In this document: piece by piece, positions 1 through 8,884 of the stretch
Position numbering within the stretch: position 1 is the stretch's first letter
How the letters are laid out: each line of letters starts with the position of its first letter
Position numbers and translations under genes: made by a program
DNA from: Shewanella sp. MR-4
Lineage (GTDB): Bacteria; Pseudomonadota; Gammaproteobacteria; Enterobacterales; Shewanellaceae
Assembly (NCBI RefSeq): GCF_000014685.1
Contig: NC_008321.1
Location: 2,725,001 to 2,789,000 of the forward strand
Direction of reading: 5' to 3'
DNA: 64,000 bases
Notes under the pieces: model-generated
The model's database searches: none
Told to the model about the DNA's origin: nothing
The model's input: the letters and a program-made list of their open reading frames with translations, nothing else

Positions 1-625
1 TTTCAAAGGATGCGCGTGTATGGGCATAGGGAAACCAAATATGATCCGTCAAACCAAAGCCGGAATGCGCATCGAGGGAAATCAGACTAGTGCTTTGTTT
101 GAGCAGTTGTTGCACATAGGCCACCAGCCCCGCAGTTTCAAGCTCCATGCCGCCAAGGCCACGAAACCAAGGCAGCTTAGAGGATAACCGCTGCCCGCCC
201 ACCATAAAAGAGACTTTTTCCCGGGACTCTATCGGCGCGTTACGCATCAAGTCGACCTGATTTCCATTACCACGGCTCCCCAGCAACAAACCGACAGGAT
301 TCACCACAGGTACAAAGGCTAAGCGAATGTCCGTTAATAACTGTTGTAGGTGTTTGTCCCACGCAAGGCGCTGCAACAGACTGTTAAGTAAGGCCAAAAC
401 CACCTGAGAACCAATCCGCTCCACCCCATGCACACCACCAACAAATAACACAGTTGGACAAGGTCTATCGGTCACCCCTAACTCAATGCTGTAGAGTGGG
501 AAATGTTGGTGCCGAAATGGTATATCAGCGAGTACCTGATATTTCAGCTTAAGATAATGAGTATCAATGAGTTGCGATAAGGTATCTAACTCAAAAGGAA
601 TGTTTTCGAAGGGAGTGTTCTTCAT
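1..625 (-). CDS. M14-family zinc carboxypeptidase-like protein (3' end cut by window edge)
   Basis: Reading the minus strand from an ATG at 625 gives an open frame that runs off the left edge. The visible part has the M14 metallocarboxypeptidase signature: HGVE at about residues 66-69 (first two zinc ligands), then NPVG, then an RGNGNQVD segment resembling the substrate-binding Arg/Asn region, and a later LDAHSGFG supplying the third histidine ligand. No signal peptide is evident, so a cytoplasmic peptidase of the DUF2817/succinylglutamate desuccinylase-like branch is likely. Substrate cannot be told. The C-terminal catalytic Glu lies outside the window. Confidence 0.75.
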   Translation of the reverse strand, partial: MKNTPFENIPFELDTLSQLIDTHYLKLKYQVLADIPFRHQHFPLYSIELGVTDRPCPTVLFVGGVHGVERIGSQVVLALLNSLLQRLAWDKHLQQLLTDIRLAFVPVVNPVGLLLGSRGNGNQVDLMRNAPIESREKVSFMVGGQRLSSKLPWFRGLGGMELETAGLVAYVQQLLKQSTSLISLDAHSGFGLTDHIWFPYAHTRASFE

Positions 626-730
626 ACCATCCTAGAAAATGAAATGAGCACCGACTCATAGCCTTAGGACAATATTAATAACGAACCACGACAAATTTAT
701 GACAACAGATTAAGCGAAAACCGGCGTGAT

Positions 731-1483
731 TTAGCGGAGGGAAGCTTCTTCATGAAACAATAATTCCCCCATAATGCTTTCAATATCTAATTGAGCTAAG
801 CCTTGGTCGAAAACATCCCGCCAATGCCGCCCCTCCTCCGTATTGCGAAACGCAACATACAACTGTTTGTTAGCAAGCAGTTGTTTATTCACCTGTAATT
901 TATCCGCCAATGGCTGCAAATGAGGTTGCTTTAACAGGAAATAGAGTACGTTGACATCAATCACTGCGCCATCGATGCGACCAGCTGCCACCTTCTTGAT
1001 GTTTTGTTCATCGGAGGTCACGGCTTCGACTGGTTGACTCCCTGAAGCAATCATCAGATCCAGCGAATCTGTGTTCACATAGTCTTTTACGACGCCTAAG
1101 GTATAGCGATTTAAATCGGTTAAATAGTGCCAACTTATGGGGTGAGATTTTTGCTCAACAAGACCTAATGGACTGATCCCTATTGGTTTTGAAAAAACAA
1201 ACTTATCTGTTTCAAAATAATATTCAGGAAAATAGCCAATGTAATCAGAACTTGGCATGGCCGCTAACTTAATCGCCCTGCTCCAAGGATAAAAATCTAC
1301 TAGAAGTTGTTGCTCCATGCGCGCAAAGGCGGCTTGGGCAACAGCAACACTGGCACCTTGTTGTGCCAGTTGCTGACCAGAATAAGGGGGCCACAGTAAA
1401 GACGTGAGCTTTAGCGTGTCTGCAAAGACTGTATTAGCCATGCTTAACAGGCAACAGAGCATCAGTGGGTACCAACGATTCAT
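731..1483 (-). CDS. Periplasmic solute-binding protein (family 3-like)
   Basis: A 250-residue protein with a clear signal peptide (about 21 residues ending TVFA) followed by a type II periplasmic binding fold pattern: an early TSLLWPPYSG strand, a central VVKDYVNTDSL segment and an AAGRIDGAVIDVNVLYFLL segment typical of SBP_bac_3 proteins. No permease or ATPase genes are adjacent, so it may be an orphan binding or sensory protein, as is common in Shewanella, rather than part of an ABC transporter. Ligand unknown. Confidence 0.75.
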   Translation of the reverse strand: MNRWYPLMLCCLLSMANTVFADTLKLTSLLWPPYSGQQLAQQGASVAVAQAAFARMEQQLLVDFYPWSRAIKLAAMPSSDYIGYFPEYYFETDKFVFSKPIGISPLGLVEQKSHPISWHYLTDLNRYTLGVVKDYVNTDSLDLMIASGSQPVEAVTSDEQNIKKVAAGRIDGAVIDVNVLYFLLKQPHLQPLADKLQVNKQLLANKQLYVAFRNTEEGRHWRDVFDQGLAQLDIESIMGELLFHEEASLR

Positions 1484-1733
1484 AACACCTCCCTCAAAAA
1501 CTCATCTGTTTAATGGCTTGAAAAACAAACAATTCATCACTTGATCATCGGTTGAACTCTTTTCAGTATAATCAGCCATGCCTCAAGGTACAGTGAATAT
1601 TTGTTACATACTTTAGCCGATAGAAATCTAGCTAAGGGAGAAATGATAGGAGTACACTGAGTTAATATTGCCACTGGTTGTACACCATTTGCGGCAGTAC
1701 TGGTTCATTAGATAAAACCTTTGGGAGCGTCCT

Positions 1734-2000
1734 ATGCCGATTTCCTTCAAAGACAATAAGTTAATATTTGCTCATCCCGCGATAAACCGAACAGTCATCA
1801 CAGTGTTAGGTGCATGTTTTACCTTAGTCGGCGGGATTTTCTTACTCTTACCTGGGCCAGGATTGCTCTTTATCCTTATCGGATTAACCCTCTTGAGCAC
1901 CCAATATCCTTGGGCGAAACGTTGGTTGCGCTTAAGCCAGCGTCAATTAAGCAAGAGTGCGGCTTGGCTCGACAATCAAATTCGGCATTACCGACGTTAA
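1734..2000 (+). CDS. PGPGW-family small membrane protein
   Basis: An 88-residue protein with a hydrophobic hairpin at about residues 20-55 that contains LLLPGPGLLFILIGL, the hallmark of the PGPGW family of putative transmembrane proteins, followed by a basic amphipathic tail. The ATG at 1734 has GGAGCG six bases upstream. The gene stands alone and is followed by a bidirectional terminator shared with the convergent acyl-CoA synthetase. The function of the family is not established. Confidence 0.75.
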   Translation: MPISFKDNKLIFAHPAINRTVITVLGACFTLVGGIFLLLPGPGLLFILIGLTLLSTQYPWAKRWLRLSQRQLSKSAAWLDNQIRHYRR

Positions 2001-2018
2001 TCTAGGGCGCACAGCTAA

Positions 2019-2052
2019 AAAGAAACCCAAGCCATCGGACTTGGGTTTCTTC
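2019..2052. terminator. Bidirectional terminator
   Basis: Inverted repeat with arms GAAACCCAAG and CTTGGGTTTC around an eight-base loop, A-rich before and T-containing after, lying between two convergent genes. Confidence 0.7.
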
Positions 2053-2062
2053 TTAATGCACC

Positions 2063-3775
2063 CTAGGCATTAATATCCTCATATAGCTCTTGATACATCA
2101 GCTCACGCATTTTAAATTTCTGGATTTTGCCCGTGACAGTCATGGGGTATTGCTCCACAAACTTGATGTAGCGAGGTACTTTAAAATAGGCGAACTTTTC
2201 GGTGAGGAAATGACGAATATCCTCCTCTGAAATCGTGGCGCCACTGCGAATCTTGATCCACGCGCACACTTCTTCGCCGTATTTATCACTATGAACCCCA
2301 AACACTGCTGCATCTTGCACATCTTTATGAGTATAGAGTTTCTCTTCAATTTCACGGGGATAGATATTCTCGCCACCGCGAATAATCATATCTTTAATAC
2401 GGCCAACGATTTGCACATAACCTTGCTCATCCATTTGCCCAATATCGCCAGAATGTAGCCAGCCTTCACTGTCGATAGTTGCCGCCGTTTTTTCGGGATC
2501 ATTCCAGTAACACTGCATGATGCAATAGCCACGGCTACAGACTTCACCGGGCGTATTGATTGGCAGCACTTCACCAAATTCATCGACGATTTTCACTTCG
2601 GTATGGGGTAAAGCACGGCCAACGGTAAGCACACGTTTCTCAACTGGTGAGTCGATTTCAGTAATGTGGTTCAGCGGGCTGCACTCGGTTTGCCCATACC
2701 CAATTAACACTTCCTGCATATACATCAGGTTTTGTACCCGGCGCATCACTTCTTCTGGGCAAGTCGCTCCCGCCATAACACCGGTACGCAGCGAGCTTAA
2801 GTCAAAGCGTTTAAATTCGGGGTGCTCTAACTCGGCAATAAACATAGTGGGAACACCGTGTAGTGCGGTGCAGCGTTCACGCTCAACCACCTCTAGGGTG
2901 GTCAGCGGATCGAAGGAATCCCCAGGAAAGACCGCCGCCGCGCCCTTAGCGAGGCACACAAGGTTACCCAACACCATGCCAAAACAATGGTATAAAGGCA
3001 CAGGAATGCAGAGCTTATCTTCACAGGTAAACTTCATTGCCTCGGCCACTAAGTAGCCATTATTCAGGATGTTGTGGTGCGATAAGGTCGCCCCCTTTGG
3101 GCTGCCCGTGGTGCCAGAGGTAAATTGAATATTAATGGCGTCATAAGGGCTAAGTGACTCGGCGATTTGCTCGAGCGCCGCCTTGTCATCTGGCGTCACT
3201 TCAAGCAATAAATCATCAAAGTTCAACATACCGGGAGACTGCTCCGCCCCCATGCGGATCACAAATTGTAACTCGGGCAACGCTTTGGCCTGTAATTGCC
3301 CTGCGGCGCACACCTTAAGCTCTGGCGCTAACTCGTAGAGCATCTGTAAATAGTTACTGGACTTGAATTTATCGGCGCAAATCACCGCCCTACAGCCCAC
3401 GTTAGTCAGGGCATATTGTAATTCTTCAGGGCGATAAGCGGGGTTGATGCACACCATGATGGCGCCAATTTTGGCGGTGGCGAATTGGGTTAAGCACCAC
3501 TCAATATTATTGGGCGACCAAATGCCCACGCGATCCCCTGGACCTATGCCCAGTTTGAGTAAGCCTGTGGCCAAGGCATCGATTTGTGCAAGGTATTGGC
3601 GGTAATTCCAACGGATATCTTGATGATTCACGACAACGGCTAACTGTTCGGGATAAGTGTTAGCGATATCGTTAAGGTACTGTCCTATGGTTTTTTCAAC
3701 AAGCTCCGGGGAATTAGGTCCCCGGAACTCACTGTATTTAAGTGGGTTTGTTGCTTGAGTCGTTGAAACAGACAT
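2063..3775 (-). CDS. Acyl-CoA synthetase (AMP-binding, FadD-like)
   Basis: A 570-residue ANL-superfamily enzyme that should activate a medium- or long-chain carboxylic acid to its CoA thioester through an acyl-adenylate. The P-loop-like TSGTTGSPKG lies at residues 219-228, GYGQTE forms motif A5, SGDIG and GRIKDMIIRGGENI form the A7/A8 hinge, and the catalytic Lys in TGKIQKFKM is near the C-terminus. Length and motifs fit the bacterial fatty-acid/acyl-CoA ligase group. It is monocistronic, well apart from the liu operon, although that pathway also consumes acyl-CoAs. Chain-length preference cannot be read from sequence. Confidence 0.85.
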   Translation of the reverse strand: MSVSTTQATNPLKYSEFRGPNSPELVEKTIGQYLNDIANTYPEQLAVVVNHQDIRWNYRQYLAQIDALATGLLKLGIGPGDRVGIWSPNNIEWCLTQFATAKIGAIMVCINPAYRPEELQYALTNVGCRAVICADKFKSSNYLQMLYELAPELKVCAAGQLQAKALPELQFVIRMGAEQSPGMLNFDDLLLEVTPDDKAALEQIAESLSPYDAINIQFTSGTTGSPKGATLSHHNILNNGYLVAEAMKFTCEDKLCIPVPLYHCFGMVLGNLVCLAKGAAAVFPGDSFDPLTTLEVVERERCTALHGVPTMFIAELEHPEFKRFDLSSLRTGVMAGATCPEEVMRRVQNLMYMQEVLIGYGQTECSPLNHITEIDSPVEKRVLTVGRALPHTEVKIVDEFGEVLPINTPGEVCSRGYCIMQCYWNDPEKTAATIDSEGWLHSGDIGQMDEQGYVQIVGRIKDMIIRGGENIYPREIEEKLYTHKDVQDAAVFGVHSDKYGEEVCAWIKIRSGATISEEDIRHFLTEKFAYFKVPRYIKFVEQYPMTVTGKIQKFKMRELMYQELYEDINA

Positions 3776-3903
3776 TAAGGCCTCCGTGCTTTTTTATTAT
3801 GTTTAGCATGGTCCAAACTAACCAATCCTCGGAACATCTCACAAGTAAAAAAGCATGGTATTAGACTAAAGAGTAAGGATATTCTGTTACTCGAAAACCG
3901 GAA

Positions 3904-4284
3904 TTAACGGGTAATAAACGCCACCTGTTTATCAGTGGTTAAAACCTCTAAACGCTGTAAACGTTCCATAATCGCCAGCAATACCCCTTGGCGACGCATA
4001 TTCTCTAACACCCCAGGGCTAAACACTTCGAGACGAGTCATCGCGGTTAATAGCAGACGGCATTGAGCGACACTGGCATCACGGATATAAGCGGGTTTAT
4101 CGACTAAGTAACTGTTGTTATACCAGTAATCCCAGGTAAAATTCGCCAGTAACCAGCCCTGAGTGGTTAAATCGCTGATGAATTCCAACATGCGTTCGCG
4201 GTGCAGGCTCACATCCCCTGCGGTAAAATCTTTAAGGTATTTAGTGTATAGGCCACTGTCTGTGGTCATTGCTGAAGTTTCCAT
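3904..4284 (-). CDS. Conserved hypothetical protein (possibly DUF6508-like)
   Basis: A 126-residue protein when started at the ATG at 4284, which has GAGG at proper spacing; an upstream in-frame ATG at 4314 lacks a good ribosome site. The sequence is mixed alpha-helical, rich in Trp and Tyr around residues 45-60 (LLANFTWDYWYNN), without signal peptide or membrane segment. The W/Y-rich centre and leucine-rich C-terminus resemble small DUF6508 proteins, but that is an impression only. Function not known. Confidence 0.6.
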   Translation of the reverse strand: METSAMTTDSGLYTKYLKDFTAGDVSLHRERMLEFISDLTTQGWLLANFTWDYWYNNSYLVDKPAYIRDASVAQCRLLLTAMTRLEVFSPGVLENMRRQGVLLAIMERLQRLEVLTTDKQVAFITR

Positions 4285-4585
4285 AACACACCTCACTGTT
4301 TCAACATCACTCATATAAGAAGTCGGGTATTGAAATAAAGCTTGGATTGGGACCTAAAGCTGCCAACTTTGCATCGATTTGCGGCGTCATAGCACCAACT
4401 GCATAAGGCATACCAGACTCGATAGTGACGACAGAGTAAGCTGGGTTAACTGAACACTGACTTAACGCGCCGGATAATGCTTAACGTCAGGAGATCAGAG
4501 AACGGTTAACTGTGAGGCAAACAAAAACTAGGATAAACTCAACGCATTAACGCGATGAGACGGCTATTTCAGTAAAGGATAAAAG

Positions 4586-5047
4586 ATGAACTACTGGCTT
4601 ATGAAATCGGAACCCGACGAATTTAGTATCGACGATCTTAAGGCTTGCCCTAATCAAACCGAAGCCTGGTTTGGGATCCGTAACTACCAAGCACGTAACT
4701 TTATGCGAGATGCGATGCAAATTGGCGATCAAGTCTTCTTTTACCACTCAAGTTGCAAAGTCCCCGGCATCGTCGGCATTGCCGAAGTCGTGACCAATGC
4801 CTATCCTGACAGCTCGGCCTTTGACCCCGAATCAAAGTATTTTGATCCTAAGTCCGATCCACAGCAGCCACGATGGTTAAGGGTAGATATTCGTTTCGTC
4901 AAACAATTTAAGGAAATCATCCCCTTAAGTTTGATCAAAAGTTTGCCGCAACTGGCCGATATGTACTTAGTCTCTAAAGGTTCTAGGCTGAGCATTCAAC
5001 CTGTTACCGAAGAACAATGGCAAGCCGTGCTTATGCTCGCCCGCTAA
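4586..5047 (+). CDS. EVE domain-containing protein
   Basis: A 153-residue cytoplasmic protein covering a single EVE domain, the PUA-like fold that reads modified bases in nucleic acids. The diagnostic N-terminus MNYWLMKSEPDEFSIDDL, followed by W-x-G-I-R-N-Y-Q-A-R-N (residues 29-39), FYHSS and GIVGIAEV, matches the bacterial/human THYN1-like group. The ATG has AAAGGA upstream. It stands alone, followed closely by the RcnB-like gene in the same direction. Its ligand in bacteria is unsettled. Confidence 0.88.
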   Translation: MNYWLMKSEPDEFSIDDLKACPNQTEAWFGIRNYQARNFMRDAMQIGDQVFFYHSSCKVPGIVGIAEVVTNAYPDSSAFDPESKYFDPKSDPQQPRWLRVDIRFVKQFKEIIPLSLIKSLPQLADMYLVSKGSRLSIQPVTEEQWQAVLMLAR

Positions 5048-5127
5048 GGGCAGATATTCAGCTAAAGTTCATTTAAGCTAAACTAGAGTGACACACAACA
5101 ACCTCATTATTCCCTAAGGGAGCTAGT

Positions 5128-5460
5128 ATGAATAAATTAACAGCAACACTGATAGGTGGAGTCGTACTCAGTCTGGTCGCCCCGATAGCGGCTTTTGCAA
5201 AGCACGATAATGATAAGAAGGACAAAGATCTGCCCCCTGGTCTACAAAAGAAAGTCGACAAGGGGCAGCCTCTTCCCCCTGGATGGCAGAAAAAACTGCG
5301 TCGTGGCGATATCCTAGATTACGATATTTATGACCGCGGCCGCGTTGTCGTCCCCATCGACAGAGACGGCAGAATCAGCATTGAAGTCGAAGGCTCCATC
5401 ATCAAGCTCGATGAAAAGAGCCGTAAGATCCTCGATATCATCAATGTGGTCACCTATTGA
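5128..5460 (+). CDS. RcnB/CigR-like periplasmic protein
   Basis: A 110-residue exported protein with a signal peptide (about 24 residues ending AAFA), a charged KHDNDKKDKD linker, two LPPG(L/W)QKK(V/L) repeats spaced 20 residues apart, then a small beta domain. The double LPPG motif is typical of RcnB-family periplasmic proteins, some of which help metal homeostasis, and of CigR-like proteins. No metal exporter is nearby, so metal involvement is only family-based. GGGAG precedes the ATG, and a strong terminator follows. Confidence 0.7.
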   Translation: MNKLTATLIGGVVLSLVAPIAAFAKHDNDKKDKDLPPGLQKKVDKGQPLPPGWQKKLRRGDILDYDIYDRGRVVVPIDRDGRISIEVEGSIIKLDEKSRKILDIINVVTY

Positions 5461-5482
5461 TCTGAATTTACAAACAGCTTCC

Positions 5483-5520
5483 TGCGCACACTTAACCCGT
5501 TAAGTGTGCGCATTTTGCTT
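5483..5520 (+). terminator. Rho-independent terminator
   Basis: Long near-perfect inverted repeat (TGCGCACACTTAAC pairing with GTTAAGTGTGCGCA) followed by T-rich sequence. It can serve both the upstream plus-strand gene and the convergent AIM24-family gene. Confidence 0.75.
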
Positions 5521-5526
5521 TTAGGG

Positions 5527-6321
5527 TTAACGCCCGTCGAGCATGCGGCCAAGCCCGCCGAGGACTGAACCTTCACCGCGGTCACTTCCACCAGCAGAGG
5601 GAGCGTGAGCGATAATGCGATCCGCCATCCGCGAGAATGGTAGACTCTGCAACCACACAGTGCCATGGCCTTTTAAGGTCGCTAAAAACAGCCCTTCTCC
5701 ACCAAATACCATCGATTTTAACGAGCCAGCCCGCTCGATATCGTAATCAATCCCAGGGGTAAAACCGACCAAACAACCTGTATCGACACGTAAGGTTTCG
5801 CCTTTGAGTTCTTTCTTTATTAAGGTGCCGCCCGCATGAATAAACGCCATGCCATCACCCTGTAAGCTTTGAAGAATAAAACCTTCACCGCCAAAAAAGC
5901 CCGTACCTAGGCGGCGATTAAACTTCATGCTCACTCGCGTCCCAAGGGCCGCTGCGAGGAAGCTGTCTTTCTGGCAGATCAGTTCTCCGCCATATTGGGC
6001 AAGATCGAGAGCCAAAATCGTCCCAGGATAGGGCGCGGCAAACGCCACTTTACGTTTCTGATGTCCAAGGTTTGTAAAGTGCGTCATAAAGATGCTTTCA
6101 CCCGTCAGCACACGTTTACCCGCCCCCATCAACTTGCCAAAAAAGCCAGATTCAGGCTCGGAGCCATCACCCATTTTGGCCTCGAAGCTAATGTCTTGCT
6201 CTAGATAATTCATCGCGCCGGCTTCGGCGATCACCGTCTCATGCGGGTCGAGTTCGACCTCAACCAACTGCATGCTGTGACCGATAATCTCATAGTCCAC
6301 TTCATGGCAACGTCTAGACAT
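5527..6321 (-). CDS. AIM24 / TIGR00266-family protein
   Basis: A 264-residue protein of the AIM24 family (TIGR00266). It has the family opening (YEIIGHSMQLVEVELDP, EAGAMNYLE), several glycine-rich beta repeats (GGEGFILQSLQGDG, GGEGLFLATLKGHGTVWLQSLPF) and a glycine/arginine C-terminal tail. Such proteins form a beta-helix/TRAP-like fold; the mitochondrial homologue affects inner-membrane organisation, but the bacterial role is unknown. AGGGG lies upstream of the ATG. It stands alone, convergent with the RcnB-like gene. Confidence 0.88.
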   Translation of the reverse strand: MSRRCHEVDYEIIGHSMQLVEVELDPHETVIAEAGAMNYLEQDISFEAKMGDGSEPESGFFGKLMGAGKRVLTGESIFMTHFTNLGHQKRKVAFAAPYPGTILALDLAQYGGELICQKDSFLAAALGTRVSMKFNRRLGTGFFGGEGFILQSLQGDGMAFIHAGGTLIKKELKGETLRVDTGCLVGFTPGIDYDIERAGSLKSMVFGGEGLFLATLKGHGTVWLQSLPFSRMADRIIAHAPSAGGSDRGEGSVLGGLGRMLDGR

Positions 6322-6481
6322 ACAATTCCCCTTACTCTGTCAGTCCAATTAATGTGGCGAACCAAATTCATCAGTGCCACGATATTGGACTCACTTTATG
6401 ACATAAAATGTCAAAAGGCGATCGTTTTTATCCCAAGGTTGCGTCAGTAAGTTGTTTCAAAAGATGACAAGTAGTAGAGGA

Positions 6482-7396
6482 TTAACCTAATCCCACCCCA
6501 TTAAACTGCCCTGCTTTAGCAAATTCCTCTAGGATTAATTCGGTAAAGAGTTTGCCAGCGCGGCCCAAGGGGCGCTCAAGGGTCGACACTAATTGGGGAG
6601 TAAAGGTATAGCGACTGCCACCGACAAAGTCGACCTCCACAAGCTCACCGCTCAACAACTCCTCCTGCACCAGAAAATCAGGCAACCAACCAAAACCGAG
6701 CCCTTTTAACAAGGCGTTCTTTTTCATAATAAAACCAGAAAGATAGAACACTTTATCGCCACCGAATTGCAGCTCATCTCGATAAGTCTTATTGGGGGAG
6801 GAATCTTCGATGGTCAGCTCAACATGTTGCTGTAACTCGGGCAAACTGATGTGTTTTTGTTGAGCCAAGGGATGTAAAGCACTCGTCACCAGTACACTGG
6901 TTATCGCAGGGAGGGGCTGTGGGTGATAATAGGGGCCTGTGCGGTAGTCTTTAACCAACATCAGATCTGCATTGTCACGCTCGAATCTGTGCTGCACACC
7001 ACCCAAAAACTCCATATTGAGCTGAATTTTTGTCGGAATTTGATGCTCTGCCATCCGTTTAAGTGCCGTCATAATCGGCTCCATCGGCAAGGCGCCATCG
7101 ATCACTAACTCAAGCTTAGGCTCCCAACCTTCACTGAAACGACTGGCAAGATGTTCAATATTGGCAAGGTGTTGCAACAGTCTTTGCCCCTCGGCCAAGA
7201 TCACCCGCCCTTCACTCGTCAACTCGGCGCGGTATTGATCCCGACTAAAAAGTTGCACACCTAAATGTTCTTCCAGCTTTTTGACCTGATAGCTGACCGC
7301 CGATTGCGCCTTGTGTAAACGCTCGGCGGCTTTGGCAAAACTGCCCTCTTCCACCAGCACTTGCAGCACATTAAAAGCATCAATATCGATGCGCAT
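6482..7396 (-). CDS. LysR-family transcriptional regulator
   Basis: A 304-residue regulator with an N-terminal winged helix-turn-helix (residues 1-62; FNVLQVLVEEGSFAKAAERL and QSAVSYQVKKLEEHLG) and a C-terminal periplasmic-binding-like effector domain. It is divergent from hmgA-hppD across a 214-base intergenic region. LysR proteins often control the divergent neighbour, so regulation of homogentisate catabolism is a reasonable inference, not shown by the sequence. The effector is unknown. Confidence 0.85.
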   Translation of the reverse strand: MRIDIDAFNVLQVLVEEGSFAKAAERLHKAQSAVSYQVKKLEEHLGVQLFSRDQYRAELTSEGRVILAEGQRLLQHLANIEHLASRFSEGWEPKLELVIDGALPMEPIMTALKRMAEHQIPTKIQLNMEFLGGVQHRFERDNADLMLVKDYRTGPYYHPQPLPAITSVLVTSALHPLAQQKHISLPELQQHVELTIEDSSPNKTYRDELQFGGDKVFYLSGFIMKKNALLKGLGFGWLPDFLVQEELLSGELVEVDFVGGSRYTFTPQLVSTLERPLGRAGKLFTELILEEFAKAGQFNGVGLG

Positions 7397-7610
7397 GGGG
7401 ACTCCTAAGCTTTCATTAACATGTCACGGAAACGCTACGAAGCGTAAAGCAGTTAATACCATCTAATTTTTAGATTGAGATAACAGATTTATTATTCTTT
7501 TTTTTGTTCATTCAAGCAACTAAATTGATAAGAAGATCACACTAATGCAACTTGCAGCATAACGACTCGCGGTGTAGGCAAGCCTGCAGCGTAACTTTGA
7601 AGGAATCACC

Positions 7611-8771
7611 ATGCCATTTTATGTGAAACAAGGCCAAGTCCCCCATAAGCGCCATATCGCATTTGAGAAAGAAAACGGCGAGCTATACCGTGAGGAGCTG
7701 TTTTCAACCCATGGTTTTTCCAATATTTACTCGAATAAATATCACCACAATATGCCGACTAAGGCCTTGGAAGTGGCACCCTACCGCCTCGGTCACGGTG
7801 CCCAATGGGAAGATTCATTAGTTCAAAATTATAAATTGGACTCTCGTACGGCCGATCGCGAAGGCAACTTCTTTAGCGCCCGCAATAAAATCTTTTATAA
7901 CAATGATGTGGCCATTTATACCGCAAAAGTGACTCAAGACACGCCGGAGTTTTACCGCAATGCCTACGCCGATGAAGTGGTGTTTGTACATGAAGGTGAA
8001 GGTACGCTCTACAGTGAATATGGCACTCTAGAGATCAAGAAATGGGACTACTTAGTGATCCCACGCGGCACCACACATCAGCTCAAATTCAACGATTACA
8101 GTAATGTGCGCTTATTTGTGATTGAAGCCTTTTCAATGGTGGAAGTGCCAAAACATTTCCGTAATGAATACGGTCAGTTACTCGAGTCTGCACCCTATTG
8201 TGAACGCGATATACGCACGCCCGTATTGCAAGATGCCGTGGTTGAACGTGGCGCCTTCCCGCTGGTGTGTAAATTTGGTAATAAGTACCAACTGACTACC
8301 TTAGAGTGGCATCCCTTTGACCTTGTGGGTTGGGACGGCTGTGTTTACCCCTGGGCATTTAACATCACCGAATACGCACCTAAAGTCGGCAAAATTCACT
8401 TACCGCCTTCAGACCACTTAGTGTTTACCGCCCACAACTTTGTGGTGTGTAACTTTGTGCCGCGTCCTTATGACTTCCACGAGCGTGCCATTCCTGCGCC
8501 TTACTATCACAACAATATTGATAGTGATGAAGTGCTGTACTACGTCGACGGCGACTTTATGAGTCGCACAGGGATTGAAGCCGGTTACATCACCCTACAT
8601 CAAAAAGGGGTAGCGCACGGTCCACAACCCGGCCGCACCGAAGCCTCGATAGGCAAAAAAGAAACCTATGAATATGCAGTGATGGTGGACACCTTCGCCC
8701 CACTGAAATTAACCGAACATGTGCAAAATTGCATGAGTAAAGACTACAACCGCTCTTGGCTAGAAAACTAA
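7611..8771 (+). CDS. hmgA: Homogentisate 1,2-dioxygenase
   Basis: This Fe(II) ring-cleaving dioxygenase opens homogentisate to maleylacetoacetate in phenylalanine/tyrosine catabolism. The 386-residue protein is shorter than the roughly 430-440 residues of the Pseudomonas and human enzymes. It keeps a cupin core (VVFVHEGEGTLYSEYG, LVIPRGTTHQL at about 149-158) and the C-terminal iron site: APYYHNN (H300), a following SDE (E307) and AHGPQPG (H336). AAGGA precedes the ATG. hppD follows 113 bases downstream in the same direction, and the two form a tyrosine-degradation unit. Later pathway genes (maleylacetoacetate isomerase, fumarylacetoacetase) are not in the window. Confidence 0.92.
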   Translation: MPFYVKQGQVPHKRHIAFEKENGELYREELFSTHGFSNIYSNKYHHNMPTKALEVAPYRLGHGAQWEDSLVQNYKLDSRTADREGNFFSARNKIFYNNDVAIYTAKVTQDTPEFYRNAYADEVVFVHEGEGTLYSEYGTLEIKKWDYLVIPRGTTHQLKFNDYSNVRLFVIEAFSMVEVPKHFRNEYGQLLESAPYCERDIRTPVLQDAVVERGAFPLVCKFGNKYQLTTLEWHPFDLVGWDGCVYPWAFNITEYAPKVGKIHLPPSDHLVFTAHNFVVCNFVPRPYDFHERAIPAPYYHNNIDSDEVLYYVDGDFMSRTGIEAGYITLHQKGVAHGPQPGRTEASIGKKETYEYAVMVDTFAPLKLTEHVQNCMSKDYNRSWLEN

Positions 8772-8884
8772 CGCTGCACCGCAGCATGAGTGAATGGCTT
8801 AACTAAGCCTACTAGCCGTAAGTCACCACAGCGAACAAGGCAAAAAGAGTGACTGCGTGTTGAATTAATCAAGAGGAACAGATC

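Noticed and set aside
2063..3775. Acyl-CoA synthetase as part of the liu operon
   Set aside because: It lies more than 40 kb away, on the other strand, and its motifs fit medium- or long-chain acids.
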